Shown here one piece after another: positions 1 through 7,388 of a stretch of DNA of 9,838 bases. Source of the DNA: Methanosarcinales archaeon (GTDB taxonomy: Archaea > Halobacteriota > Methanosarcinia > Methanosarcinales > Methanocomedenaceae); NCBI GenBank assembly GCA_030614485.1, contig JAUWTY010000026.1:1-9838 (forward strand), in the 5' to 3' direction. The position numbers were made by a program, and so were the translations under genes. The first letter of the stretch is position 1. Every line of letters begins with the position of its first letter. The notes beneath the pieces are model-generated. The model saw nothing but the letters and a program-made list of their open reading frames with translations, was not told the origin of the DNA and made no database searches.

Positions 1-696
1 ATCTTTTGAACCTGCCCCGTAACCAGTGCCTGATGAATTCATTTGTGGATAAACAGTACAGGTCGTGCCATATTGTTGTGTGAGATACGCCAGGATGGCT
101 GCCCCCGTAGGTGTCAGCAGTTCATGCTCCACAGGCCCGCCACGCCACATCAACTTTGAATTGTTCAGCACGGCAAGAGTTGCAGGAGCAGGAACAGGTA
201 GTGTGCCGTGGGAGGTATTCACATACCCGCCACCCACTGATACAGGCATGCAGAATATCTGTGCCCCGGACATCTCAAGAGCATGAAAGGCTGCCGAAGC
301 GCCAACAACATCAGCAATAGCATCCTGCTGCCCCATTTCATGCATATGTAACTCTTCAAGCGGTATGCCGTGAACAATGGATTCTGCACGCCCCATAAGT
401 TCCAGTATACCAAGTGCATCTTCCATCACGGCCCGGGGCAGTCCTGCCGAAATGATCTGTTCTGTCATCAGGTGATACTTCAACCTGGTACTGGAGTGCT
501 GGGCAACGTCCACGCGGGTCGCCATTATATGGCCCGTTTGAGCATCAGACAGTGTTACTGAAACGTCAGCTGCTGACTCCATTGCTTCAATTACTTTTGA
601 TGGTTCCGCCCCCAGGTTCAATAAACTGCCGATAAACATATCACCTGAGGCACCCATGAAAGGGTCGAACATTATTATTTTGGATGAGGGGTTCAT
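1..696 (-). CDS. larC: LarC-family nickel-pincer cofactor protein, N-terminal part (cut by window edge)
   Basis: LarC (DUF111/TIGR00299) proteins insert nickel into the pyridinium pincer nucleotide cofactor, first described for lactate racemase, in a CTP-dependent reaction in the cytoplasm. I read 232 residues in frame to the window edge; the family is usually about 400, so the C-terminal part lies outside. Visible family signatures are the N-terminal FDPFMGASGDM (residues 10-20), LHMHEMGQQDAIADVVG (116-132, with H117, H119, E120 and D125), GGGYVNTSHGTLPVPAPAT (155-173) and ELLTPTGAAIL (192-202). The ATG at 696 follows a GGAAGG purine stretch; an in-frame GTG at 708 would add four residues. 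The gene diverges from cdc48. No larA, larB or larE is visible, so its client enzyme is unknown. Many methanogen-related archaea carry larC without an obvious lactate racemase, so the role here is inferred from the family. Recognition as LarC is firm. Confidence 0.93.
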   Translation of the reverse strand, partial: MNPSSKIIMFDPFMGASGDMFIGSLLNLGAEPSKVIEAMESAADVSVTLSDAQTGHIMATRVDVAQHSSTRLKYHLMTEQIISAGLPRAVMEDALGILELMGRAESIVHGIPLEELHMHEMGQQDAIADVVGASAAFHALEMSGAQIFCMPVSVGGGYVNTSHGTLPVPAPATLAVLNNSKLMWRGGPVEHELLTPTGAAILAYLTQQYGTTCTVYPQMNSSGTGYGAGSKD

Positions 697-802
697 ATTG
701 CCTTCCACATTGGTTTTTGGATTGGTTTGATTGGAAAAATACTTATATCTATTTAATAACCATATTACAATAAATTAATTATACAATATAGGATGTTACA
801 CT
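697..802. promoter_or_regulatory. Divergent promoter region between larC and cdc48
   Basis: This 106-bp AT-rich stretch separates two divergent starts. On the plus strand, TTATATCT (743-750) and TTTAATAA (752-759) are TATA-like and sit 45-60 bp ahead of the cdc48 start. On the minus strand, GATATAAG over the same bases (742-749) would place a larC transcript start near 718. The larC-proximal part holds three ATTGG units (709-713, 721-725, 730-734; CCAAT on the larC sense strand). Two of them are extended to ATTGGTTT and spaced 12 bp apart. Transcription starts are inferred from typical archaeal TATA spacing only. Confidence 0.5.
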
Positions 803-3022
803 TTGGACCATAACCAGCTAAAAGTAGCAAAGGCGTACCCATTAGATTCAGGAAAAGGCATAGCCCGTGTCGATCCTGCTACTGTCCAAAAGCTCCAGAT
901 ATCTGTGGGTGATGTTGTTTTGCTTGAAGGTAAAAAAACCACTGTAGCCAGGGTCTGGAGGGCAGAGCGGGCGGACTGGGGAAAGCAGATTATCAGGATT
1001 GACGGAACCACCCGCCTGAATGCAGGTGTTGGTATGGGGGACCATCTGAACATTGCAAAAACTGAACCCGTTGTTGCTGAAAGAGTAGTACTTGCACCGG
1101 CTGAGGGTGAGAAGATCAAACTTGGGGGTGAAGCAGGTAACCTCGTCAAACGGCAGATAATAAAACGTCCAATAGTTAAGGGTGACATCATCCCTATATT
1201 AAGCAGTACGACCCACCCTATTTTTAGCCAGACTGGCCCTGGCCAGGCCATGTACCTGATAGCTGTGGAAGTAGAACCGGAAGGCTCAGTGGTCATAAAA
1301 GAACAAACTGAGATCGAGATACAGGATAAACCGGCTACAGGCTACGATAATATCGTAGGTACGGGGATATCCTATGAAGACCTTGGTGGACTTAGCGACC
1401 AGATACAACGCCTGCGTGAAATGATGGAACTTCCCCTAAAACATCCTGAAGTTTTCGCAAAATTAGGTATAAAACCTCCGCTGGGCGTATTGATGCACGG
1501 AGCACCAGGAACTGGCAAGACCATGATCGCAAAGGCAGTGGCCAATGAGAGCGGGGCAAATTTTTATTCCATAGCAGGCCCTGAAATCATCAGTAAACAT
1601 TACGGTGAGAGTGAACAAAAGATAAGGGAAAAATTCGAAGAAGCAGCAAGCAACGCCCCAAGCATATTATTTTTTGATGAACTGGATGCTATCGCAAGTA
1701 AGAGGTCTGAATCTACCGGCGAATTGGAACGCAGGGTAGTTGCCCAGTTGCTGACTATGATGGACGGAGTTGAGGACCGGGGACAGGTGATGGTCATAGG
1801 TGCTACCAACAGGGTAAATGCCATAGACCCGGCACTGCGCCGTCCAGGACGCTTTGACAGGGAAATCGAGATTAGTGTGCCAGACCGGGATGACCGGCTG
1901 GAAATACTTCAGATACATACCAGAAATATGCCCCTTGATGAGGACGTGAAACTTGAGGAATTGGCCGACTTAACCCACGGGTTTGTGGGGGCAGATCTAG
2001 CAGCCCTGTGCAAAGAATCAGGAATGAAGGCCTTGCAGAGGTATATGCCCAAATTCAACCTTGAACTGGAGATTCCACTGGAAGTGCTTAATGAAATTAT
2101 TATTACAGCAGCAGATTTCGATAATGCCTTAAAGGAAGTCGAACCCTCAGCCATGCGTGAGGTCATGGTTGAAGTGCCCTCAGTACTCTGGAATGAAGTT
2201 GGCGGTTTGAAACAGAGCAGACAGGAAATACTGGAAACCATTGAATGGCCGTTGAGCCATCCCGGACGATTTAAAGATATGGGGATCCAGCCTCCAAAAG
2301 GAGTTTTGCTCTACGGGCCACCCGGCACAGGTAAGACGCTTATTGCCAAAGCTGTAGCCACAGAAACAAATGCTAATTTCATCAGTATCAGGGGCCCACA
2401 ACTGCTGTCAAAATGGATGGGAGAAAGTGAGAAAGCTATCCGTGAAGTGTTCAAAAAAGCCAGGCAGGTCGCTCCATGTGTAATATTTTTTGATGAGCTG
2501 GATGCTCTTGCACCCACCAGGGGAACGGATGGGAGCAGTCAGGCCATGGAACGAGTAGTTAACCAGTTGTTGATAGAATTGGACGGGCTTGAAGTGTTAA
2601 AAGATGTGGTTGTTGTAGCTGCCACCAACAGGCCTGAACTGATAGACCCTGCCCTGATACGGTCAGGCCGGTTTGACAGGGCAGTATTCATAGGACCACC
2701 AACCCGGAATGGGCGTGAGGAGGTACTCAAGATACACACCAGACATATACCCATGTCTGAAGATGTTGACCTGGGCGAGATTGCAGATGCAACTGAAGGA
2801 TATGTGGGTGCAGACCTGGAAGCCATCTGCCGCGAGGCAGTCTTAATGGCCATGCGTAGTGATTTTAATACGAAAAGTGTCCAGATGGAGCATTTCAGGA
2901 CAGCTCTTAAAAAAGTAAGGCCCGCCATCTCAGAACATATCAAGGAATATTACCAGCAGCTTGAGACACAATTCAAAGGTGGGGTCAAAAAAGAACAGAA
3001 GTCTTATATAGGTTATCGGTAA
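803..3022 (+). CDS. cdc48: Cdc48/VCP-type AAA+ ATPase with two ATPase domains
   Basis: Archaeal Cdc48/VAT is a hexameric cytosolic unfoldase that threads proteins through its pore, for refolding or for the 20S proteasome. The 739 residues show the full layout: an N-domain (about 1-180), D1 with Walker A GAPGTGKT (233-240), Walker B ending D292-E293, sensor N336 and arginine fingers R350/R353, then D2 with Walker A GPPGTGKT (505-512), D564-E565, N609 and R623/R626. Pore loops read KHYGESE (265-271) and KWMGESE (537-543). D1 has Ala where GPPGTGKT is usual, and both Walker B segments read FFDELDA rather than the commoner IDEIDA. The protein ends Ile-Gly-Tyr-Arg, close to the HbYX proteasome-docking signal but with Gly at the hydrophobic position. 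TTG at 803 is the best start: it matches the family N-terminus, and GGATG lies 7 bp upstream. The PRC-barrel gene follows after 19 bp. Confidence 0.97.
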   Translation: MDHNQLKVAKAYPLDSGKGIARVDPATVQKLQISVGDVVLLEGKKTTVARVWRAERADWGKQIIRIDGTTRLNAGVGMGDHLNIAKTEPVVAERVVLAPAEGEKIKLGGEAGNLVKRQIIKRPIVKGDIIPILSSTTHPIFSQTGPGQAMYLIAVEVEPEGSVVIKEQTEIEIQDKPATGYDNIVGTGISYEDLGGLSDQIQRLREMMELPLKHPEVFAKLGIKPPLGVLMHGAPGTGKTMIAKAVANESGANFYSIAGPEIISKHYGESEQKIREKFEEAASNAPSILFFDELDAIASKRSESTGELERRVVAQLLTMMDGVEDRGQVMVIGATNRVNAIDPALRRPGRFDREIEISVPDRDDRLEILQIHTRNMPLDEDVKLEELADLTHGFVGADLAALCKESGMKALQRYMPKFNLELEIPLEVLNEIIITAADFDNALKEVEPSAMREVMVEVPSVLWNEVGGLKQSRQEILETIEWPLSHPGRFKDMGIQPPKGVLLYGPPGTGKTLIAKAVATETNANFISIRGPQLLSKWMGESEKAIREVFKKARQVAPCVIFFDELDALAPTRGTDGSSQAMERVVNQLLIELDGLEVLKDVVVVAATNRPELIDPALIRSGRFDRAVFIGPPTRNGREEVLKIHTRHIPMSEDVDLGEIADATEGYVGADLEAICREAVLMAMRSDFNTKSVQMEHFRTALKKVRPAISEHIKEYYQQLETQFKGGVKKEQKSYIGYR

Positions 3023-3041
3023 AATTTGGGAGAGATAAACA

Positions 3042-3350
3042 ATGACTAGAATATTTGCCAGGAATCTAAGGGATAAACAGGTAATGAGTTCAGATGGAAT
3101 TACTCTGGGAGTACTCAACAACTTTGTAATAGATGTTCGTACCGGAACGGTCATAGACCTGGTGATCAAACCTGATATTGCGCTCGATAAAGAGAAATAT
3201 TGTGTGCAGGACGAGTTCGTACTTGTTCCTTTTGACTCAGTTAGGTCAATCAAGGACTACGTAGTTGTAGACAAGAATCTGTCGAAATCCCAGGGCCGCA
3301 TGGAAGTGGAAACCAGAGCTGAGGTTGAGAGCGAAGTAAAGCCGCAATAA
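3042..3350 (+). CDS. Short archaeal PRC-barrel domain protein, possibly CdpB-like
   Basis: This 102-residue protein is almost entirely one PRC-barrel domain (about residues 3-78), a small beta-barrel named after the photosynthetic reaction centre H subunit. Key segments are FARNLRDKQVMSSDG (5-19), a Thr-Gly turn (34-35), DLVIKP (39-44) and VPFDSVRSIKDYVVVD (62-77). An acidic, flexible tail follows (79-102). The ATG at 3042 is preceded by a GGGAGAG ribosome-binding site, 19 bp after the cdc48 stop, so the two genes are probably co-transcribed. In haloarchaea, short PRC-barrel proteins of this size (CdpB1, CdpB2) bind SepF and take part in FtsZ-based division. The general pattern here is similar, so a division role is possible. 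Many archaea have several such proteins, some of unknown function, and I cannot assign this one. The domain call is strong and the function is open. Confidence 0.88.
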   Translation: MTRIFARNLRDKQVMSSDGITLGVLNNFVIDVRTGTVIDLVIKPDIALDKEKYCVQDEFVLVPFDSVRSIKDYVVVDKNLSKSQGRMEVETRAEVESEVKPQ

Positions 3351-3353
3351 TTA

Positions 3354-3413
3354 GCTAATCAGCAAATTAGCCTGCTATTATCATTCCACATATTTTATTT
3401 ATTGTTATTTTTT
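3354..3413 (+). terminator. Putative terminator of the cdc48/PRC-barrel transcript
   Basis: Four bases after the PRC-barrel stop there is an inverted repeat, GCTAAT (3354-3359) and ATTAGC (3366-3371), with a 6-base loop. T-rich tracts follow at 3391-3400 and a run of six T at 3408-3413. Archaeal RNA polymerase terminates on U-rich tracts, and the next gene is convergent, so termination here is expected. The hairpin is short and may be incidental. Confidence 0.5.
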
Positions 3414-3426
3414 AGATTTCATAAAG

Positions 3427-3443
3427 AATTACATTATGTAATT
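3427..3443 (-). terminator. Palindrome just past the phosphatase stop, possible terminator
   Basis: A perfect inverted repeat, AATTACAT (3427-3434) and ATGTAATT (3436-3443) around one central base, lies four bases downstream of the minus-strand phosphatase stop at 3447. As RNA it could form a 6-bp stem with a 5-base loop. The minus strand beyond it is A-rich rather than T-rich, so it is not a classical terminator. It could equally be a processing site or chance in AT-rich DNA. Confidence 0.3.
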
Positions 3444-3446
3444 AAG

Positions 3447-4130
3447 TTAATCTGACCAAAGGGATGATTTACTTGCATATTCCAGTGCTTCTACCACGCC
3501 GGCACCGTATCTACCTGATGTAACTATATCGGCTATACTTTTAAGTGCAGGATTAGCATTTCCCACAGCTACACCCAGACCTGCTGCACGCAGCATTTCA
3601 ATATCATTGGCAGAATCTCCAATAGCCATTATACCCCCTGCATCCAGTCCCATCAATGCTGCCACCTCCAACAATGCCGTACCTTTATTCATATCTATGG
3701 ATTTTATGTGTACGGCAAAGCCGGTGTCAACCAGTTCCACGTCCATTATCTCTTTGTCTTCCAGGATATGCCTTGCTGCCTCAATGTCAAAATTGCGCCG
3801 CAATGCCACATCTGAAAGCCTGTCAGCAGCATCCAGTTCCTCAAGTTCGAAGTGGGCACGCAACATATCGAGAACTTGCACACACCCCGCGCGGTCTCCC
3901 TTTATGTAAACCGGACCGTCAAAACCCAAAGATATAACGCCGCCATTCTCTGCTATCATAATATCAGAGGCACCTATGAGTTTTGTGGCACATTTCACAA
4001 AACACAACACATTGCCACTGGCCAGTATTACCGGGATATCGAGATCCCTGATAACGGCGGCGGCGGCCAGGTCAAGCTGCCGGCTCTCATCAGTGAGCGT
4101 GCCGTCAATATCAATTACTATTGCCTTCAC
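3447..4130 (-). CDS. Phosphoglycolate phosphatase, archaeal HAD type (TA0175-like)
   Basis: This HAD-superfamily phosphatase of the archaeal TA0175 type hydrolyses 2-phosphoglycolate to glycolate in the cytosol. The 227 residues match the usual family length. HAD motif I is DIDGT (D7 nucleophile, D9 acid/base), motif II is LASGN (S38), motif III Lys is K149 in DMNKG, and motif IV is [10 protein letters not shown] (D172, D176). The segment between motifs II and III (about 80-145) is the small C2-type cap expected for this group. The start is GTG at 4130; its GTGA overlaps the radA stop by four bases, so translation is probably coupled to radA. The substrate comes from the family; other small phosphorylated acids or sugars cannot be excluded. 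Phosphoglycolate is released when oxidative 3'-ends of DNA are repaired, so pairing with radA makes sense (inference). Confidence 0.9.
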   Translation of the reverse strand: MKAIVIDIDGTLTDESRQLDLAAAAVIRDLDIPVILASGNVLCFVKCATKLIGASDIMIAENGGVISLGFDGPVYIKGDRAGCVQVLDMLRAHFELEELDAADRLSDVALRRNFDIEAARHILEDKEIMDVELVDTGFAVHIKSIDMNKGTALLEVAALMGLDAGGIMAIGDSANDIEMLRAAGLGVAVGNANPALKSIADIVTSGRYGAGVVEALEYASKSSLWSD

Positions 4131-5107
4131 TCTGTCAGTCCTTCCATGGTCACTGAGAACACTGCCTCACCTTCAGGCAAACACGGTGAATCTACCAGTC
4201 TTGCGATACGTTTTTCTCCTTTGGACTTACGCAGATACAGCCTGAATGTGGCGGTATGGCCCACGATATGTCCGCCAATAGGTTTGGTGGGGTCACCGAA
4301 GAAGGCATCTGGTTTGGACATGACCTGATTGGTTACTACCACCGCAGCATTGTGCAGATCACCGAACCTCAACAATTCATGCATGTGTTTGTTCAGTTTT
4401 TGCTGCCGGTCTGCAAGGGTGCCCCGACCCACATACTCGGCCCTGAAATGGGCTGTCAGGGAATCCACAATCAACAGACGTACAGGTTTACCGCTGTCCT
4501 TCAACTCCTGTGCCAGCTGGTTCGCCGATTCTGCCAACAGTATCTGGTGGTTGGAGTTATAAGCCCGTGCCACATGGATGTTCTTCAAAAACTCTTCCGG
4601 ATCATATTCTTCACCGGTACGGCTTGAAGTTCCTGCAACCATCTGGGCAATCCTCTCGGGCCGAAACGTGTTTTCAGTATCGATCATGATCACTGAACCA
4701 TCCAATCCACCGTGTTCAGCAGCAAGCTGGACATTAACTGCCAGTTGATGGATAATTTGGGTCTTACCGCACCCGAACTCCCCGTAAAATTCAGTGATAG
4801 CCTGGGTCTCGATCCCTTTACCCAGCAGTTCATCAAACCCCTCACAACCAGTGGTAAGTTTACCTACCAGTTTGCGGCGTTCAAGTACCATGTCGCCGGT
4901 TTCGAACCCACCAACATCTGCCGCACTCCTTGCTGCAATAATTATCTTGGATGCGGTTGACTCTCCCACATCAGCATTGAGGGCAAGATCTGCAGGCGAC
5001 GCCACTGCTATGGCTTCTATGGTAGTAAATCCAGCGTCTTTCAACTTTTCTGCCGTGGCCGGCCCCACTCCGGGCAGTTCCTCGATCATTGTAATCTTAT
5101 CATCCAT
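4127..5107 (-). CDS. radA: RadA DNA recombinase
   Basis: RadA is the archaeal Rad51/RecA homologue. It forms filaments on single-stranded DNA and drives ATP-dependent strand exchange in double-strand-break repair. The 326-residue reading has an N-terminal helix-hairpin-helix region ([16 protein letters not shown], 11-26), a linker with GFETG (67-71) that may serve as the polymerisation motif, Walker A GEFGCGKT (109-116), Walker B LLIVDS (211-216), and the L2-region pattern [15 protein letters not shown] (259-273) leading into PIGGHIVGH (276-284). No intein is present. I chose the ATG at 5107 over the in-frame GTG at 5128. An AGGAG lies 9 bases before the ATG, and the shorter form starts MDDKI, giving the family's usual length; the GTG lies within a repeat upstream of that ribosome-binding site. 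It overlaps the phosphatase gene downstream and has its own candidate promoter upstream. Confidence 0.97.
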   Translation of the reverse strand: MDDKITMIEELPGVGPATAEKLKDAGFTTIEAIAVASPADLALNADVGESTASKIIIAARSAADVGGFETGDMVLERRKLVGKLTTGCEGFDELLGKGIETQAITEFYGEFGCGKTQIIHQLAVNVQLAAEHGGLDGSVIMIDTENTFRPERIAQMVAGTSSRTGEEYDPEEFLKNIHVARAYNSNHQILLAESANQLAQELKDSGKPVRLLIVDSLTAHFRAEYVGRGTLADRQQKLNKHMHELLRFGDLHNAAVVVTNQVMSKPDAFFGDPTKPIGGHIVGHTATFRLYLRKSKGEKRIARLVDSPCLPEGEAVFSVTMEGLTE

Positions 5108-5117
5108 CTCTAATTTC

Positions 5118-5156
5118 TCCTGGTGCACGGTTATTTTTTATCTTGGTGCACAGTTA
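5118..5156 (-). repeat. Two 16-bp tandem repeats in the radA leader
   Basis: On the radA sense strand, TAACTGTGCACCAAGA (5156-5141) is followed by TAACCGTGCACCAGGA (5133-5118). They match at 14 of 16 positions with a 23-bp period, and each contains the palindrome GTGCAC. The second copy runs into the radA AGGAG ribosome-binding site. The A/T-rich spacer reads TAAAAAA in the sense direction. They could be operators, or a leader duplication affecting translation. Confidence 0.6.
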
Positions 5157-5177
5157 ACAGCTATGACTATTCCTACC

Positions 5178-5185
5178 AATATAAA
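5178..5185 (-). promoter_or_regulatory. Candidate TATA box for radA
   Basis: TTTATATT on the minus strand resembles the euryarchaeal TATA box. Typical spacing would put the transcript start near 5155, exactly at the first of the two repeats. That would give a leader of roughly 48 bases containing both repeats. The preceding bases (CCCCATG in sense) do not look like a good BRE, so this is tentative. Confidence 0.35.
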
Positions 5186-5211
5186 CATGGGGTAAGCGGA
5201 GTGAAAGTATT

Positions 5212-6246
5212 CTACAACGACAACAATTCCTCGTATATCCCACCCAGTCTTGATGCTGTCTTTTCAATATCATGTTGTGCTTCGGCAGATTTCCGCCCTT
5301 CATTACCCAGCCGGTTCCTCAAATCAGTATCACTGACCAGCTGCTCAATGCCTTCCTCAAACTCCTGCTCGGTAGAACCCATCAGGCAGTTCCGGCCCGG
5401 GCTGAGCCATTCCCGAAACACAGGCAAATCTCTAGTGACAATAGGAAGACCACATGCAGCAGCCTCTACTAATGCAAGCCCCTGGGTCTCCTGTTTGGAT
5501 GGAAAGAAAAATATATCACTGGCAGATAACGCCCCTGGTACGTCCGGTGTATATCCTGTCAACAGGATATTGTCAGGTACGTCATCGGCCCTGACATCCC
5601 CCTGCCTTGCAAACATACTGTAAAAGAGGTCAATACCAGGATGCTGTGTATATTCCCCGCCCACCCACATGAATCTTAACTCGGGATGGCGTATTGAAAT
5701 ATTGATGAATTCCTTTATCCCCTTTCGCACCGATAAACCGCCCACGCATGTAACCACTACCTCATCTTCCCCGATACTATACTGTTGCCGAAAAGCTGCT
5801 CGGGCTTCATCCGAATATGCATATTTGTTAAGGTTTATCCCGTAGTTCAACTGCGTGATAGCATGGCCAGGTAAGAGTTCCCTGTAATAATCTTCTGCCG
5901 ATCTGGACGGACAAATGATAAGGTCAGAAGAAGTGGCAATCTTTTTGAACCACTGTCTTAACACATGTTTGGTGCCCCTGCCCACACTGAAAGTATCCTC
6001 TGTTGCATTGCCGTGGTAAATGATGGGAAAGTTTTCCCGTTTACCATCATTTATTAATCGGTAGGCCCGGTATAGCGGCATGTGTATATGCATCAGGTCA
6101 AAATGTTCCTTGCTATCAAAAACGATGTCAAACCCCTTTTTTTCCAGCCTCTTTGTTATTTCCGGTATATAGGTTCCAAGCCATGACTTGTTATTTGTCA
6201 GCCTGCTTACAGTATTTTCGTCAGTAATATAGTTTATAACGGACAT
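5212..6246 (-). CDS. GT4-family glycosyltransferase, paralogue A
   Basis: A retaining GT-B glycosyltransferase (CAZy family 4 type) that moves a sugar from a nucleotide donor to a lipid or glycan. The N-terminal half carries the acceptor-side MHIHMPLYRAYRL, the HGNATEDTFSVG block and NYGINLNKY. The C-terminal half carries CVGGLSVRKGIKEF, then SDIFFFPSKQETQGLALVEA with the EX7E motif that binds the donor. The HG-ED-F arrangement resembles membrane-associated glucosyldiacylglycerol synthase-like enzymes, so a glycolipid acceptor is plausible; sugar and acceptor cannot be read from the sequence. No transmembrane segment is evident. I take the ATG at 6246 (344 residues): it has AGGTG upstream and aligns with the start of its neighbour, whereas an in-frame ATG at 6282 would add 12 unmatched residues. 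It lies 54 bp downstream of paralogue B, to which it is about half identical by eye. Confidence 0.9.
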   Translation of the reverse strand: MSVINYITDENTVSRLTNNKSWLGTYIPEITKRLEKKGFDIVFDSKEHFDLMHIHMPLYRAYRLINDGKRENFPIIYHGNATEDTFSVGRGTKHVLRQWFKKIATSSDLIICPSRSAEDYYRELLPGHAITQLNYGINLNKYAYSDEARAAFRQQYSIGEDEVVVTCVGGLSVRKGIKEFINISIRHPELRFMWVGGEYTQHPGIDLFYSMFARQGDVRADDVPDNILLTGYTPDVPGALSASDIFFFPSKQETQGLALVEAAACGLPIVTRDLPVFREWLSPGRNCLMGSTEQEFEEGIEQLVSDTDLRNRLGNEGRKSAEAQHDIEKTASRLGGIYEELLSL

Positions 6247-6278
6247 TGCAAAACACCTAATTCTATCCAGAGCCAATA

Positions 6279-6295
6279 ACAATATCTCATATTGT
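6279..6295 (-). repeat. Small palindrome between the two glycosyltransferase genes
   Basis: ACAATAT (6279-6285) and ATATTGT (6289-6295) form a perfect inverted repeat around a 3-base centre, five bases past the stop of the upstream glycosyltransferase. It might be a regulator site, a processing hairpin or chance in AT-rich DNA. No TATA box clearly belonging to the downstream gene is seen. Confidence 0.35.
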
Positions 6296-6300
6296 AAAAC

Positions 6301-7338
6301 TTAGCCTGCTAATTCCCGGTAAATTCCAGCCAGTGATGCGGATGCCTTGTCAATATCATGATGCTTTCTGGCCGACTGGCATGCTTCTTTACCAATTTTA
6401 TCTGCCAACCCCGGGTCATCGGCCAATGATTTGATAAGCGCCGAAAACTCATCCACATTCTTTCCCACAAGACAGTCGTGACCGTGGGTCAACCACTCCC
6501 TGAACACAGGCAGGTCTCTGGCGACTATTGGACGTGAATTGGCGGCCGCTTCCACCAGGGCAAGCCCCTGGGTCTCGTGTCTGGATGGGAAGAAGAATAT
6601 GTCGCTTGCTGAGAGGGCTGGCGGTACATCAAGTGTATAATCCATAAATAAGACATTCCCGGGTACCTTTGCAACATCCATGTTGTCTTCCCTGGATATC
6701 ATACCGTATAAACTGTTCATACCCTTATTTTTATAGAAACTGCCGCCAACCCACATAAAGAGAAAATCAGGAAAACGAGCTGCAACCTCACAAAAATCAT
6801 CCACACCTTTGCGCTGTAAGACGCCGCCCACGCAGGATACCACGGTGCGGTCTTCTTCAATGCCATATCGCTGCCTGAATGCAAGTCTGTCCTGATGTGA
6901 ATACGCATACCTATTATGGTCAATGCCGTAATTCAACTGCCTGATATCCGCACCAGGAAGAATGTTGCAATAATATTCTGCTGCCGATACTGACGGGCAT
7001 AGAATGATATCGGATTTTTGGGCAATACTCCTGAACCACCGCCTGATAAAATACTTGACCTTACTGCCCACAAAAAATGTATCTTCGGTCATGTGACCGT
7101 GGAATATACTTGGTTTATGGCTGCCATTATTATTATTATTCATCGACAGTCGGTAGGCCAGGGCCATGGGAATATGGATGTGCATAACATCAAAATCCGA
7201 AACCTTGTCAAAGACCACATCTATCCCCTGTTCTTTCACACGCCCCACAACTGAAGGTATATAGGAATCAAGCCATTTGCGCTGTGTGGTCAATCTATTT
7301 ACCAGGCCATCATCGATAACATAGTTAACAGTAATCAT
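6301..7338 (-). CDS. GT4-family glycosyltransferase, paralogue B
   Basis: This 345-residue GT-B enzyme is colinear with the next gene downstream and clearly its paralogue. Shared blocks include MHIHIPMALAYRL, HGHMTEDTFFVG, LPGADIRQLNYGID, CVGGVLQRKGVDDF and a near-identical donor-site run from DVPPALSASDIFFFPS through ETQGLALVEAAA to RDLPVFREWL. The EX7E motif is intact. It differs after EAAA, reading NSRP where its partner and most relatives read CGLP. Residues around 66-70 are a run of five Asn encoded by an AAT microsatellite absent from the partner. The ATG at 7338 aligns with its partner's start; AGGA lies very close (2 bases), so initiation may be weak. CAATATATTT (7380-7371, minus) is a possible TATA box in the 50-bp gap behind the DUF89 gene. 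The acceptor is unknown; a two-step glycolipid or glycan addition by the pair is inference. Confidence 0.9.
   Translation of the reverse strand: MITVNYVIDDGLVNRLTTQRKWLDSYIPSVVGRVKEQGIDVVFDKVSDFDVMHIHIPMALAYRLSMNNNNNGSHKPSIFHGHMTEDTFFVGSKVKYFIRRWFRSIAQKSDIILCPSVSAAEYYCNILPGADIRQLNYGIDHNRYAYSHQDRLAFRQRYGIEEDRTVVSCVGGVLQRKGVDDFCEVAARFPDFLFMWVGGSFYKNKGMNSLYGMISREDNMDVAKVPGNVLFMDYTLDVPPALSASDIFFFPSRHETQGLALVEAAANSRPIVARDLPVFREWLTHGHDCLVGKNVDEFSALIKSLADDPGLADKIGKEACQSARKHHDIDKASASLAGIYRELAG
7126..7140. repeat. (ATT)5 trinucleotide repeat inside glycosyltransferase B
   Basis: Five perfect ATT units (AAT on the coding strand) encode five consecutive Asn in the N-terminal domain. The paralogue has no such run at that point. 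Slippage would change length by whole codons, so the frame would be kept. Confidence 0.85.
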
Positions 7339-7388
7339 ATTCCTAAATATAATACTTAGTCATCATAGAAAAATATATTGATAGTCGT

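Noticed and set aside
796..1296. 166-codon open frame antisense to cdc48
   Set aside because: It lies wholly opposite the conserved Cdc48 N-domain and its translation has no recognisable pattern.
4055..4067. GGC triplet run
   Set aside because: It encodes a short Ala run (AAAA) in a helix of the phosphatase; ordinary codon use explains it.
3852..4328. Plus-strand open frame across the radA/phosphatase junction
   Set aside because: It is antisense to two strongly supported genes, with no plausible ribosome-binding site or family pattern.
5108..5128. GTG at 5128 as the radA start
   Set aside because: It lies upstream of the AGGAG that fits the ATG at 5107 and inside a repeat unit; the longer N-terminus is not needed for family length.
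5123..5623. Plus-strand 166-codon open frame covering the radA leader and the end of a glycosyltransferase
   Set aside because: Its longest part is the antisense shadow of the conserved GT4 donor domain.
6247..6282. ATG at 6282 as the start of glycosyltransferase A
   Set aside because: The extra 12 residues have no match in the paralogue, and the AGGTG site fits the ATG at 6246.
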